Assembly (NCBI RefSeq): GCF_000219605.1
Contig: NC_015740.1
Coordinates: forward strand, 62,001-126,000
Source: Stutzerimonas stutzeri
GTDB lineage: Bacteria > Pseudomonadota > Gammaproteobacteria > Pseudomonadales > Pseudomonadaceae
Direction: 5' to 3'
Length of the DNA stretch: 64,000 nt
A model generated the notes under the pieces. The model ran no database searches. It saw nothing but the letters and a program-made list of their open reading frames with translations, and had not been told where the DNA came from. Positions 18,295-29,988 of the stretch are shown piece by piece (position 1 is the stretch's first letter; each line of letters starts with the position of its first letter). The position numbers and the translations under genes were made by a program.

Positions 18295-19668
18295 CTAGAC
18301 GGTATGCAGATACCAGTTGTACTCGAGGTCCGAGATCGAATGCTCGAACTCGGCGAGTTCGCTCTCCTTGCAGGCGACGAAGATGTCGATGTAATCGGGG
18401 CTGATGTAGCGCGCCATGATCTCGCTGTCGTCCAGCTCGCGCAGGGCGTCGCGCAGGTTGGTCGGCAGGCTCTGCTCGACCTGCTCGTAGGAATTGCCTT
18501 CGATGGGGGCATCCGGCTCGATCTTGTTGGTCAGGCCGTGGTGCACCCCGGCGAGGATGCCGGCGAGCAGCAGGTAGGGGTTGGCGTCGGCACCGGCGAC
18601 CCGGTGTTCGATGCGTACCGCGTCCGGGCTGTCGGTCGGCACGCGCAGTGCCACGGTGCGGTTGTCCATGCCCCAGCAAGGCGCGTTGGGCACGTAGAAC
18701 TGAGCGCCGAAACGTCGGTAGGAATTCACGTTGGGGCAGAGGAAGGCCATCGAGGCCGCCATGGTCTGCTGCAAGCCGCCGATGGCATGGCGCAGCGGCT
18801 GGCTGTCCAGCGGATTGTCGGTGGCGAATATATTGTTGCCATTCTTGTCGAGCAGCGAGATGTGCACGTGCAGACCGTTGCCGGCCTGGCCCGGGTAGGG
18901 CTTGGCCATGAAGGTCGTGTCCATCTCGTGGTCGTAGGCGATGTTCTTGATCAGCCGCTTCAGCAGCACCGCGTAGTCGCATGCCTTGATCGGATCGGCG
19001 ACGTGGTGGAGGTTGACCTCGAACTGCGCCGGGGCGCTTTCCTTGACGATGGCATCGGCCGGGATGCCCTGTTCCTTGGCGCCTTCGAGAATGTCCTGCA
19101 GGCAGTCGACGTACTCGTCCAGGTCGTCGATCAGATAGACCTGGGTCGAGTGCGGGCGCTTGCCGGAGATCGGCGAGCGCGGCGGCTGCGGCCGACCGTT
19201 GATGTTCTCCTGGTCGATCAGATAGAACTCCAGCTCGAATGCGGCGCAGATGGTCAGGCCCAGCTCGTCGAACTTGCTCACCACCTGGCGCAGCACCTCG
19301 CGCGGGTCGGCGAAGAACGGTGCGCCGTCGCGCTCGTGCATGGTCATCAGCAGCTGCGCGGTGGGGCGCTTCTGCCAGGGTTCCTTGGACAGGGTGTTGG
19401 GAATCGGGAAGCAGATACGGTCGGAGTCGCCGATGTCCATGCCAAGGCCCGTGCTTTCCACGGTGATGCCATTGATATCCAGGGCGAACAGCGAGGCGGG
19501 GAGGTTGATGCCCTTCTCGTAGACCTTGTGCAGGCTGGCGCGCTCGATGCGCTTGCCGCGCACGACTCCGTTCATGTCGGTGATCAGCAGATCGACGTAC
19601 TGAACCTCCGGATGTTCCTTGAGAAATGCGTTAGCTTCGTTGAGCTGAACGGCACGCGGCGGGGCCAT
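18295..19668 (-). CDS. spuI: gamma-glutamylpolyamine synthetase, glutamine-synthetase family
   Basis: 457 residues with the glutamine synthetase fold: beta-grasp N-terminal domain (DLLITDMNGVVRGKRI) and catalytic domain with ELEFYLID, ESAPAQFEVNLHH, GNGLHVHISL, NRTVALRVP, and EHRVAGADANPYL. Like other PuuA/PauA enzymes it would ligate glutamate to a polyamine amino group using ATP, the first step of the glutamylated putrescine route. It diverges from spuA, as expected for the spuI-spuABCDEFGH arrangement. A second family member, spuB, lies 1 kb away; they share the motifs but differ throughout, so they are distinct paralogues probably with different polyamine preferences. Confidence 0.93.
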   Translation of the reverse strand: MAPPRAVQLNEANAFLKEHPEVQYVDLLITDMNGVVRGKRIERASLHKVYEKGINLPASLFALDINGITVESTGLGMDIGDSDRICFPIPNTLSKEPWQKRPTAQLLMTMHERDGAPFFADPREVLRQVVSKFDELGLTICAAFELEFYLIDQENINGRPQPPRSPISGKRPHSTQVYLIDDLDEYVDCLQDILEGAKEQGIPADAIVKESAPAQFEVNLHHVADPIKACDYAVLLKRLIKNIAYDHEMDTTFMAKPYPGQAGNGLHVHISLLDKNGNNIFATDNPLDSQPLRHAIGGLQQTMAASMAFLCPNVNSYRRFGAQFYVPNAPCWGMDNRTVALRVPTDSPDAVRIEHRVAGADANPYLLLAGILAGVHHGLTNKIEPDAPIEGNSYEQVEQSLPTNLRDALRELDDSEIMARYISPDYIDIFVACKESELAEFEHSISDLEYNWYLHTV

Positions 19669-19908
19669 GATGAATTACCTTAATTGTTAAAAATTTCAAT
19701 CATCAGATGCTTGTCTGGGAGTCAATCGAAAAGCCTGTTCACTGTCAATAGTAGCCGGCCGGCGCCCCATGAGTGCCCATGCTGGGCCTTTTTTGGGGCA
19801 TCTGCCGTGTGTGTCGAGCGTCGCGCACGCGGCTGAAGTTCGGGCTATTGTCTATAAAAATGAACAAGACTACTCTCCGATATGCCCCATTCGAACGACG
19901 AGTATCCC
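19669..19908. promoter_or_regulatory. divergent spuI / spuA promoter region
   Basis: 240 bp between oppositely oriented genes, clearly AT-richer than its surroundings next to spuI (TTAATTGTTAAAAATTTC, 19681-19698) and next to spuA (CTATAAAAATG, around 19853). It must hold both promoters. I see no sigma-54 motif, and exact -35/-10 boxes cannot be assigned by eye. Confidence 0.55.
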
Positions 19909-20655
19909 ATGTCGCGCAAGCCTCTGATCGGCGTATCGGCCTGTACCAAGCAGATCGGCCACCACAGCTTTCATATCGCCGGCGACAAGTACCTGCGTGC
20001 CGCGGCGATCGCCGGCGTGCCGCTGGTGATCCCGGCGCTGGACGAGCTGATCGATCCGGCAACGCTGCTGGAAAGCTTCGACGGCCTGCTGTTCACCGGC
20101 TCGCCGTCCAATGTCGAGCCGCATCACTATGGCGGCCCGGCGAGCGAGCCGGGCACCCATCATGATCCGTTTCGCGACCGCCTCACCCTGCCGCTGATTC
20201 GCGCGGCGGTGGATGCCGGCATTCCGGTGTTCGGCATCTGCCGAGGATTCCAGGAGATGAACGTGGCGTTTGGCGGCAGCCTGCACCAGAAGGTTCACGA
20301 AGCCGGGCCCTATCAGGACCACCGCGAGCGCCCGGACGATCCGCTGGAGGTGCAGTACGGCCTCAGCCATGCGCTGCAAGTGCAGCCTGGTGGGCTGCTC
20401 GAGCGCCTTGGCTTGCCGGCGCAGATCCAGGTCAATTCGGTGCATGGGCAGGGTGTCGAGCGTCTCGGCGCTGGTCTGCGCATCGAGGCGCTGGCTCCCG
20501 ACGGGCTGATCGAGGCATTTTCCGTCGAGGCTGCGCAGAGCTTCGCCCTTGGCGTGCAATGGCATCCGGAATGGCAGGTCCAATCGCATCCACATTATCT
20601 GGCGCTGTTCCGCGGCTTCGCCGAGGCCTGCCAGGCACGCGCACGACAACGCTGA
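19909..20655 (+). CDS. spuA: gamma-glutamyl-GABA hydrolase (class I glutamine amidotransferase fold)
   Basis: 248 residues from the ATG at 19909, where the family sequence MSRxPLIGVxACTKQIG begins; an in-frame ATG at 19882 is less likely. The catalytic Cys is in VFGICRGFQEMN, the His in GVQWHPEW, with NSxHGQGV between. It is a PuuD-like hydrolase that frees GABA (or 4-guanidinobutyrate) from the gamma-glutamyl carrier late in putrescine breakdown. It is the first gene of the eight-gene rightward operon; spuB starts 42 bp later. Confidence 0.93.
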   Translation: MSRKPLIGVSACTKQIGHHSFHIAGDKYLRAAAIAGVPLVIPALDELIDPATLLESFDGLLFTGSPSNVEPHHYGGPASEPGTHHDPFRDRLTLPLIRAAVDAGIPVFGICRGFQEMNVAFGGSLHQKVHEAGPYQDHRERPDDPLEVQYGLSHALQVQPGGLLERLGLPAQIQVNSVHGQGVERLGAGLRIEALAPDGLIEAFSVEAAQSFALGVQWHPEWQVQSHPHYLALFRGFAEACQARARQR

Positions 20656-20697
20656 GGCCGACCCTGTACGGCCATTTCCCAGCAACCCGAGGTCAAC

Positions 20698-22056
20698 ATG
20701 AGTATCCAGCTCGACCAGCTCACCGGCTGGCTGAAAGAACGCAAGATCACCGAAGTGGAATGCCTGATCAGCGACCTGACCGGGATCGCCCGCGGCAAGA
20801 TTTCACCGACCAACAAGTTTCTCGACGAGAAGGGCATGCGCCTGCCGGAAAGCGTGCTGCTGCAGACCGTGACCGGTGACTATGTCGAGGACGATATCTA
20901 CTACGAGCTGCTCGACCCGGCGGACATCGACATGTTCTGTCGGCCGGACCCGAACGCGGTGTTCCTCGTGCCCTGGGCCATCGAGCCCACCGCGCAGGTG
21001 ATCCACGACACCTACGACAAGATGGGAAATCCTATCGAGCTGTCGCCGCGCAACATCCTCAAGCGTGTGCTGAAGATGTATGCCGATCGTGGCTGGCAGC
21101 CCATCGTCGCGCCGGAGATGGAGTTCTACCTGACCAAGCGCTGCGAGGACCCGGACCTGCCGTTCCAGCCGCCGATCGGCCGTTCCGGTAGACAGGAGAC
21201 TGGGCGTCAGTCGTTTTCCATCGACGCTGCCAACGAATTCGACCCGCTGTTCGAGGACATGTACGACTGGTGCGAAGCGCAGGGCCTGGATCTGGACACC
21301 CTGATCCACGAGGAAGGCACCGCGCAGATGGAGATCAACTTCCGTCACGGCGAGGCGCTGCACCTGGCCGACCAGATCCTGGTGTTCAAGCGCACCATGC
21401 GCGAGGCGGCGCTCAAGCACAACGTCGCTGCCACCTTCATGGCAAAGCCGATGACCGGCGAGCCGGGCAGCGCGATGCACCTGCACCAGAGCGTCATCGA
21501 CCTCAACACCGGGCGCAACATCTTCTCCAACGACGACGGCTCCATGAGCCAGCTGTTCCTGCACCACGTCGGCGGCCTGCAGAAGTACATCCCCGAGCTG
21601 CTGCCGATGTTCGCGCCCAACGTCAATTCGTTCCGCCGCTTCCTGCCCGATACCTCGGCGCCCGTGAACGTGGAATGGGGCGAAGAGAACCGTACCGTGG
21701 GCCTGCGCGTGCCGGATTCCGATCCGCAGAACCGCCGTGTCGAGAACCGCCTGGCAGGCGCCGACGCCAACCCTTACCTGGCCATCGCCGCGAGCCTGCT
21801 GTGCGGCTACATCGGCATGGTCGAGCAGCTGCCACCGAGCCAGCCGGTCAAGGGCCGCGGCTACGAGCGGCGCAACCTGCGCCTGCCGCTGACCCTGGAA
21901 GCGGCGCTGGAGCGGATGGAAACCTGCCGCGAGCTGGAGAAGTACCTGAGCCCGAAATTCATCACCGGCTACGTCGCGGTCAAGCGCGCCGAGCAGGAGA
22001 ACTACCACCGGGTGATCAGCTCCTGGGAGCGGGAATTCCTGATGCTCTCGGTGTAA
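20698..22056 (+). CDS. spuB: gamma-glutamylputrescine synthetase, glutamine-synthetase family
   Basis: 452 residues with GAGG five bases before the ATG. Glutamine-synthetase-like motifs: ECLISDLTGIARGK, PEMEFYLTKR, EEGTAQMEINFRHG, GSAMHLHQSV, NRTVGLRVPDSD, ENRLAGADANPYLAIAAS. It should ligate glutamate to putrescine with ATP. It lies between the hydrolase (spuA) and the aminotransferase (spuC), so the operon encodes both ends of the glutamylation route plus direct transamination. The minus-strand frame of 592 codons over this gene is a composition artefact. Confidence 0.93.
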   Translation: MSIQLDQLTGWLKERKITEVECLISDLTGIARGKISPTNKFLDEKGMRLPESVLLQTVTGDYVEDDIYYELLDPADIDMFCRPDPNAVFLVPWAIEPTAQVIHDTYDKMGNPIELSPRNILKRVLKMYADRGWQPIVAPEMEFYLTKRCEDPDLPFQPPIGRSGRQETGRQSFSIDAANEFDPLFEDMYDWCEAQGLDLDTLIHEEGTAQMEINFRHGEALHLADQILVFKRTMREAALKHNVAATFMAKPMTGEPGSAMHLHQSVIDLNTGRNIFSNDDGSMSQLFLHHVGGLQKYIPELLPMFAPNVNSFRRFLPDTSAPVNVEWGEENRTVGLRVPDSDPQNRRVENRLAGADANPYLAIAASLLCGYIGMVEQLPPSQPVKGRGYERRNLRLPLTLEAALERMETCRELEKYLSPKFITGYVAVKRAEQENYHRVISSWEREFLMLSV

Positions 22057-22122
22057 GCAAGCGCAGGGTGGGCGGCCCATTGCCGGTCCACCGACCCCAC
22101 AATACTGGCTAAGAGGTGACTG

Positions 22123-23481
22123 ATGAGCGATTCGCAAACCCTGCACTGGCAAGCGCTGAGCCGTGACCACCACCTGCCGCCCTTCACCGACTACAAGGCG
22201 CTCAACGCCAAGGGCACGCGCATCATCACCCGGGCGTCCGGCGTCTACCTGTGGGACAGCGAGGGGCACAAGATCCTCGACGCCATGGCCGGGCTCTGGT
22301 GCGTCAACGTCGGTTATGGCCGCGAAGAGCTGATCGAGGCGGCGACCCGGCAGATGCGCGAGCTGCCTTACTACAACCTGTTCTTCCAGACCGCGCATCC
22401 GCCCGCGGTGGCCCTGGCCAAGGCCATCGCCGACATTGCCCCGGCCGGCATGAACCATGTGTTCTTCACCGGTTCCGGCTCCGAGTCCAACGACACGGTG
22501 CTGCGCATGGTGCGCCATTACTGGGCGGTCAAGGGTCAGCCGGAGAAGAAGGTGATCATCGGCCGCTGGAACGGCTACCACGGCTCCACCGTCGCCGGTG
22601 CCAGCCTAGGCGGCATGAAGGCCATGCACGAGCAGGGCGACTTCCCGATTCCCGGCATCGAGCACATCGACCAGCCCTACTGGTACGGCGAAGGCGGTGA
22701 CATGAGTCCGGAGGAGTTCGGCGTGCGTGTCGCCGATCAGCTGGAGCAGAAGATTCTCGAAGTCGGCGAGGACAAGGTCGCTGCCTTTATCGCCGAGCCG
22801 ATCCAGGGCGCGGGCGGCGTCATCATTCCGCCGGCCAGCTACTGGCCGCGAGTCAAGGAAATCCTCGCGCGCTACGACATCCTTTTCATCGCTGACGAGG
22901 TGATCTGCGGCTTCGGCCGTACCGGCGAGTGGTTCGGCAGCGATTATTACGGTCTCGCGCCCGATCTGATGCCCATCGCCAAGGGCCTGACGTCCGGCTA
23001 CATCCCCATGGGCGGGGTCATCGTGCGCGACGAAGTGGTGCAGACGCTCAACGAGGGCGGCGAGTTCTATCACGGTTTCACCTATTCGGGGCACCCGGTG
23101 GCCGCCGCGGTGGCGCTGGAGAACATCCGCATCCTGCGCGAGGAGAAGATCGTCGAGCGGGTGAAGAGCAAGACGGCACCCTATTTGCAATCCCGCTGGC
23201 AGGAACTGGTCGAGCATCCGCTGGTGGGCGAAGCCCGCGGCGTCGGCCTGCTCGGCGCGCTGGAGCTGGTGAAGAACAAGAAGACCCGCGAACGCTTCGC
23301 TGATGCCGGCGTGGGCATGCGCTGCCGCGAGCACTGCTTCCGCAACGGCCTGGTGATGCGCGCGGTCGGCGACACCATGATCATCTCGCCGCCGCTGGTG
23401 ATCAGCGAGGAGCAGATCGACGAGCTGATCGGCAAGGTGCGTCTGTGTCTGGATGCGACAGCCAAGGATGTGCTGGGCTGA
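22123..23481 (+). CDS. spuC: putrescine:pyruvate aminotransferase
   Basis: 452 residues, class III PLP-dependent aminotransferase. The cofactor Lys287 lies in [14 protein letters not shown]. Other signatures: [91 protein letters not shown]. It transfers an amino group of putrescine to pyruvate, giving 4-aminobutyraldehyde and alanine. AGAGGTG precedes the ATG. It is followed by a 216-bp gap before the transporter genes, where a secondary promoter could lie. Confidence 0.95.
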   Translation: MSDSQTLHWQALSRDHHLPPFTDYKALNAKGTRIITRASGVYLWDSEGHKILDAMAGLWCVNVGYGREELIEAATRQMRELPYYNLFFQTAHPPAVALAKAIADIAPAGMNHVFFTGSGSESNDTVLRMVRHYWAVKGQPEKKVIIGRWNGYHGSTVAGASLGGMKAMHEQGDFPIPGIEHIDQPYWYGEGGDMSPEEFGVRVADQLEQKILEVGEDKVAAFIAEPIQGAGGVIIPPASYWPRVKEILARYDILFIADEVICGFGRTGEWFGSDYYGLAPDLMPIAKGLTSGYIPMGGVIVRDEVVQTLNEGGEFYHGFTYSGHPVAAAVALENIRILREEKIVERVKSKTAPYLQSRWQELVEHPLVGEARGVGLLGALELVKNKKTRERFADAGVGMRCREHCFRNGLVMRAVGDTMIISPPLVISEEQIDELIGKVRLCLDATAKDVLG

Positions 23482-23679
23482 GCGGTGCGGCCGGCGCTGG
23501 CTGGGCTAAGGTTGACGAATGCCGGCCGTGTGCGTTCGGGTTGTTGAAAAGACGGCCCCGACCTTGCCAGACTGCGCGCGTGCTGAAGGCCAGACCTGCC
23601 CAGGGGTGTGTCGAGCCGGCACACCGCCAGGCCGCCGCGCGGTACATGGCCTGTTCCACTGCCCCGACATTAATGATGA

Positions 23680-24795
<1,116 letters not shown>

Positions 24796-24803
24796 TACCG
24801 CCA

Positions 24804-24889
24804 GGCTTTCGCGCCGGGCTCGCGCCCGTCGTGAAAGCCGGCCAATCGACCGGCAGCGCCGGTGCCGTGAGGTTCGCACCGGCGCTGCC
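24804..24889 (+). promoter_or_regulatory. two tandem RNA hairpins after spuD
   Basis: The first (24804-24839) pairs GGCTTTC with GAAAGCC and, with small mismatches, CGGGC with GCCCG around a TCGC loop. The second (24852-24889) is a perfect 14-bp stem, GGCAGCGCCGGTGC / GCACCGGCGCTGCC, with a 10-base loop. Neither has a T tract, so they look like 3' stabilisers or partial attenuators that let the binding-protein mRNA outnumber downstream messages. Confidence 0.6.
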
Positions 24890-25015
24890 AATGCGAGGAA
24901 CAACAATGACAACGACTTCCCCGCTGCCCGTCGCAAGCCCCTGCGTCTGCGCATGCATCGCGCCGACCGCTTTCGTCATCTCAAATTTGTTGATTTTCAG
25001 AGGTTTTTCCAATAA

Positions 25016-26158
<1,143 letters not shown>

Positions 26159-26305
26159 ACCCCGGAGCCCGACCCGTCGAGCGCCCCATGGCGGCCGTGA
26201 CGCGGGAAGGGCATTGAAGGGTGCGTCCGACGACGCGCCCGCAGCAACGACTCATAGATAGCCCGGCTCTGGCCGGCCAACTTTTTTCATTTCGGGAGTT
26301 CGCGC

Positions 26306-27457
26306 ATGGCCGTTGCCTCCAGCGCCTACAAGAAGGCCCTCAGTGGCGAGAGCAAGAACAAGCAGGTGCTGCTGAAGATCGATCGCGTCACCAAGAAGTT
26401 TGACGAAACGGTGGCGGTCGATGACGTCTCGCTGAGCATTCATCAGGGCGAGATCTTCGCGCTGCTGGGCGGTTCCGGCTCGGGCAAGTCGACCCTGCTG
26501 CGCATGCTGGCGGGCTTCGAGCGACCCACCGAAGGGCGCATCTTCCTCGATGGCCAGGACATCACCGACATGCCGCCGTACGAGCGGCCGATCAACATGA
26601 TGTTCCAGTCCTATGCCCTGTTCCCGCACATGACCGTTGAGCAGAACATCGCCTTCGGTCTCAAGCAGGACGGTCTGCCTAAGACCGAGATCGAGGAGCG
26701 GGTCAAGGAAATGCTCGGTCTGGTGCAGATGACCCAGTACGCCAAGCGCAAACCACATCAGCTCTCTGGCGGCCAGCGCCAGCGCGTCGCCCTGGCGCGC
26801 TCGCTGGCCAAGCGCCCGAAACTGCTGCTGCTCGACGAGCCGATGGGCGCGTTGGACAAGAAGCTGCGCTCGCAGATGCAACTGGAACTGGTACAGATCA
26901 TCGAGCGCGTCGGCGTGACCTGCGTGATGGTGACCCACGACCAGGAAGAGGCCATGACCATGGCCGAGCGCATCGCCATCATGCATCAGGGCTGGATCGC
27001 CCAGGTCGGCAGCCCGATGGACATCTACGAGACGCCGGCCAGTCGCCTGGTCTGCGAGTTCATCGGCAACGTCAACCTGTTCGAGGGCGAGCTGGTGGAA
27101 GACATGGGCGACCACGCGATCATCGCCTCGCCCGGGCTGGACAATCCGATCTACGTGGGCCACGGCATCAGCACCCGTGCGCAGGACAAGCACATCACCT
27201 ACGCCCTGCGCCCGGAAAAGCTGCTGATCGGCACCGAGCTGCCGGAACTGGAGCGTCCGGGCTACAACTGGGCCAAGGGCGTCGTGCACGACATCGCCTA
27301 CCTGGGCGGTCATTCGGTGTACTACATCAAGCTACCGTCCGGTGGTGTGCTGCAGGCCTTCATGGCCAACGCCGAACGCCATGTGAAACTGCCGACCTGG
27401 GAGGAAGAGGTGTACGTCTACTGGTGGGATGACAGCGGCGTGGTGCTGCAGGCATGA
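26306..27457 (+). CDS. spuF: polyamine ABC transporter ATP-binding protein
   Basis: 383 residues, PotG-like. Walker A GGSGSGKST, signature LSGGQRQRVALARSLAKRP, Walker B LLLLDEPMGALD, and His switch VTHDQEEA are intact. The C-terminal 120 residues form the TOBE regulatory domain (RPEKLLIGTELPELERPGYN; DIAYLGGHSVYYIKL). GGGAG precedes the ATG by seven bases. It energises uptake through SpuG and SpuH; its stop overlaps the spuG start (ATGA). Confidence 0.95.
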   Translation: MAVASSAYKKALSGESKNKQVLLKIDRVTKKFDETVAVDDVSLSIHQGEIFALLGGSGSGKSTLLRMLAGFERPTEGRIFLDGQDITDMPPYERPINMMFQSYALFPHMTVEQNIAFGLKQDGLPKTEIEERVKEMLGLVQMTQYAKRKPHQLSGGQRQRVALARSLAKRPKLLLLDEPMGALDKKLRSQMQLELVQIIERVGVTCVMVTHDQEEAMTMAERIAIMHQGWIAQVGSPMDIYETPASRLVCEFIGNVNLFEGELVEDMGDHAIIASPGLDNPIYVGHGISTRAQDKHITYALRPEKLLIGTELPELERPGYNWAKGVVHDIAYLGGHSVYYIKLPSGGVLQAFMANAERHVKLPTWEEEVYVYWWDDSGVVLQA

Positions 27458-28350
27458 GCCGCTCGCCCTTGAATACCGGACGCCGACTGGTCATCGGCGT
27501 GCCCTTCCTGTGGCTGTTCCTGTTCTTCCTGCTGCCGTTCGCCATCGTGCTGAAGATCAGCTTCGCCGAGGCCGACGTGGCGATTCCGCCGTACACGGAA
27601 ATTTTCCGTTACGCCGAGCAGCAGCTGCAGGTACTGATCAACCTGGGCAACTACATCTTCCTCAGCGAGGACGAGCTGTACCTGGCCGCCTATCTGGGCT
27701 CGCTGAAGATCGCCTTCTTCAGCACGCTGCTCTGCCTGGTGATCGGTTACCCCATGGCCTATGCCATCGCTCGCGCGCGTAAGGACCTGCAGACCGTGTT
27801 GCTGCTGCTGATCATGATGCCGACCTGGACCGCTATCCTGATCCGCGTCTACGCTTGGATGGGCATCCTCAGCAGCAATGGCCTGCTCAACAGCCTGCTG
27901 CTGGGCATGGGCCTGATCGACCGGCCGCTGCAGATCCTCAACACCGACGTGGCGGTGTACATCGGTGTGGTCTATTCGTACCTGCCGTTCATGATCCTGC
28001 CGCTCTACGCCAACCTGGTGAAGCACGACCCGAGTCTGCTGGAGGCCGCCTCCGACCTGGGCGCGCGAAACCTCACCAGCTTCTGGAAGATCACCGTGCC
28101 CCTGTCGAAGAACGGCATCATTGCCGGCTGCATGCTGGTGTTCATCCCGGTAGTAGGCGAGTTCGTGATTCCCGAGCTGCTCGGCGGCCCGGAGACGCTG
28201 ATGATCGGCAAGGTGTTGTGGCAGGAGTTCTTCAACAACCGCGACTGGCCGGTGGCCTCGGCACTGGCGGTGGTGATGCTGGCGATCCTGCTGGTACCGA
28301 TCATCCTGTTCAACAGGAACCAGGCTAAGGCACTGGAGGGCAAGCTATGA
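27454..28350 (+). CDS. spuG: polyamine ABC transporter permease
   Basis: 298 residues, PotH-like inner-membrane protein with about six hydrophobic spans (LVIGVPFLWLFLFFLLPFAIVLKI at the N-terminus is typical). The cytoplasmic EAA loop reads LLEAASDLGARNLTSFWKITVPL and contacts the ATPase. Start overlaps spuF and stop overlaps spuH, each by four bases, so the three membrane-complex genes are translationally coupled. Confidence 0.94.
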   Translation: MSRSPLNTGRRLVIGVPFLWLFLFFLLPFAIVLKISFAEADVAIPPYTEIFRYAEQQLQVLINLGNYIFLSEDELYLAAYLGSLKIAFFSTLLCLVIGYPMAYAIARARKDLQTVLLLLIMMPTWTAILIRVYAWMGILSSNGLLNSLLLGMGLIDRPLQILNTDVAVYIGVVYSYLPFMILPLYANLVKHDPSLLEAASDLGARNLTSFWKITVPLSKNGIIAGCMLVFIPVVGEFVIPELLGGPETLMIGKVLWQEFFNNRDWPVASALAVVMLAILLVPIILFNRNQAKALEGKL

Positions 28351-29249
28351 AACGCTGGAGCTTTTCCAACCTGATCCTGGTCCTTGGCCTGCTGTTCATC
28401 TACCTGCCGATGGTGATCCTGGTCATCTACTCGTTCAACGCCTCGCGGCTGGTGACGGTGTGGGGTGGCTGGTCGCTGAAGTGGTACACCGGCCTGCTCG
28501 ACAACTCGCAGCTGATGGGCGCGGTGATGCGCTCGCTGGAGGTCGCCGCGTACACCGCGGTCGCCGCGGTGGCGCTGGGCACCATGGCCGCCTTCGTGCT
28601 GACGCGCATCCCGGTGTTCCGTGGCCGCACGCTGTTCGGCGGGCTGGTCACCGCGCCGCTGGTGATGCCCGAGGTGATCACCGGTCTGTCCCTGCTGCTG
28701 CTGTTCGTGGCCATGGCGCAACTGGTCGGCTGGCCGGCCCAGCGCGGCCTGGTGACCATCTGGATCGCGCACACCACCTTCTGCTCGGCCTACGTCGCGG
28801 TGGTGGTAATGGCGCGTCTGCGTGAGCTGGACCTGTCCATCGAAGAAGCGGCGATGGACCTCGGCGCGCGGCCGTGGAAGGTGTTCTTCCTGATCACCAT
28901 GCCGATGATCGCGCCGTCGCTGGCCGCGGGCGGCATGCTGTCCTTTGCCCTGTCGCTGGACGACCTGGTGCTGGCGAGCTTCGTCTCCGGTCCCGGATCG
29001 ACCACCCTGCCGATGGAGATCTTCTCCGCCGTGCGCCTGGGCGTGAAGCCGGAGATCAATGCCGTGGCCAGCCTGATCCTGCTCAGCGTGTCGCTGGCGA
29101 CCTTCCTTGCCTGGTACCTGACCCGGCGTGCCGAGAAGCGTCGCATCCGCGCCATGCAGCAGGCGATGGATGAGACCGCTGGCAATCCCACCTGGCGCCA
29201 GGTGATCGACAGCCGCAAGGTGCTGGTACCGCCTTCGGCGCATAGCTAA
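28347..29249 (+). CDS. spuH: polyamine ABC transporter permease
   Basis: 300 residues, PotI-like permease: N-terminal span LILVLGLLFIYLPMVILVIYSF, EAA loop SIEEAAMDLGARPWKVFFLITMP, and LDDLVLASFVSGPGSTTLPM, a segment typical of this subfamily. It pairs with SpuG to form the channel. The C-terminal tail (IDSRKVLVPPSAHS) is an extra 25 residues or so beyond the last helix. It is the last gene of the operon; a strong terminator starts 16 bp after its stop. Confidence 0.94.
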   Translation: MKRWSFSNLILVLGLLFIYLPMVILVIYSFNASRLVTVWGGWSLKWYTGLLDNSQLMGAVMRSLEVAAYTAVAAVALGTMAAFVLTRIPVFRGRTLFGGLVTAPLVMPEVITGLSLLLLFVAMAQLVGWPAQRGLVTIWIAHTTFCSAYVAVVVMARLRELDLSIEEAAMDLGARPWKVFFLITMPMIAPSLAAGGMLSFALSLDDLVLASFVSGPGSTTLPMEIFSAVRLGVKPEINAVASLILLSVSLATFLAWYLTRRAEKRRIRAMQQAMDETAGNPTWRQVIDSRKVLVPPSAHS

Positions 29250-29264
29250 GGTTTGAGCAACAAA

Positions 29265-29290
29265 GAAAGGGCGCATTGATGCGCCCTTTC
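29265..29290. terminator. bidirectional intrinsic terminator after spuH
   Basis: Perfect 11-bp stem GAAAGGGCGCA / TGCGCCCTTTC with a TTGA loop, between the convergent spuH and the CxC-protein gene. T residues follow on the plus strand (TTTCTCATT) and the A-rich left arm gives U residues on the minus strand, so it can serve both. Confidence 0.8.
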
Positions 29291-29333
29291 TCATTCCGTT
29301 CATCGCCCAGCATGCGAGGCCGCGATCCTTGCC

Positions 29334-29903
29334 TCACCGCTGCCAGTCGCAGAAGCAGGCCACCGCCAGCGAATGGGTTGCGCGTACCTTGCGGCCGGCA
29401 AGGACCGCGTCGAGGATCGGCTCGACGAAGCTGTTGTCCGAGGTGCACACCGCGCCCTCGCTGTAGGGGCCGATGTAGACCAGTTCGCCGCTCTGGTCCC
29501 AGATGCCAACTGCCGGGCTGGCCGGTAGCTGCTCGGCGCCGATGAGCCCGTCGAGTGGCTTCAAGGCCGCCAGCGGTTGCGGCAGGCGACCCTTGCTGCC
29601 GGGCTTGCGCACCTCGTAGAAGTCCACGGGCTGACCGGCGAAGCGCTGCAGCAACTCCTGCAGGTGCTGCTGGTTGCCGACGTTGCACGGGCAGCCAGGG
29701 TCCCAGAAATGCACGAAGCGCACCGGCCCCGGGCCTTGCAGCGCGGCGGGCAGGCGCAGGGCGTCGCCGGAGAAGAGTTCGGCGCGCTCGCCCTCGAAGG
29801 TGCGCAGGTAGCGCGCCTCGAACCACCAGAACGCGGCGAGCATGGCGGCGCCCCAGAGCAGGGCGATCAGGGCGGCGATCAGGTATTTGCGACGTGCGCT
29901 CAT
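29334..29903 (-). CDS. DUF6436-like membrane-anchored thioredoxin-fold protein
   Basis: 189 residues from the ATG at 29903 (AGGAA six bases upstream); the frame is open further to 30050 but would run into the divergent hydrolase. One N-terminal membrane anchor (YLIAALIALLWGAAMLAAFWWF) places the rest in the periplasm. A CxC pair in VHFWDPGCPCNVGNQQHL sits where thioredoxin-like proteins have CxxC. Further cysteines are in EGAVCTSDNSFVEP and at the end (VACFCDWQR), giving five in a small protein. A redox or metal-related role is likely, but none is established. The family name is from memory. Confidence 0.65.
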   Translation of the reverse strand: MSARRKYLIAALIALLWGAAMLAAFWWFEARYLRTFEGERAELFSGDALRLPAALQGPGPVRFVHFWDPGCPCNVGNQQHLQELLQRFAGQPVDFYEVRKPGSKGRLPQPLAALKPLDGLIGAEQLPASPAVGIWDQSGELVYIGPYSEGAVCTSDNSFVEPILDAVLAGRKVRATHSLAVACFCDWQR

Positions 29904-29988
29904 GGCAGGTTCCTGGCTAGGTGCGCAAGCTTGCCATGACGCGCTGCAGAGCTGAATATCCGGAGTACCAGCCAGCCGAAGAAAGTCG

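Noticed and set aside
18221..18982. Long 5' extension of the aguR frame
   Set aside because: It runs through spuI in another frame, and TetR proteins start at the ATG at 18220.
20803..22581. 592-codon open frame on the minus strand
   Set aside because: Antisense to spuB and spuC, both intact; a composition artefact.
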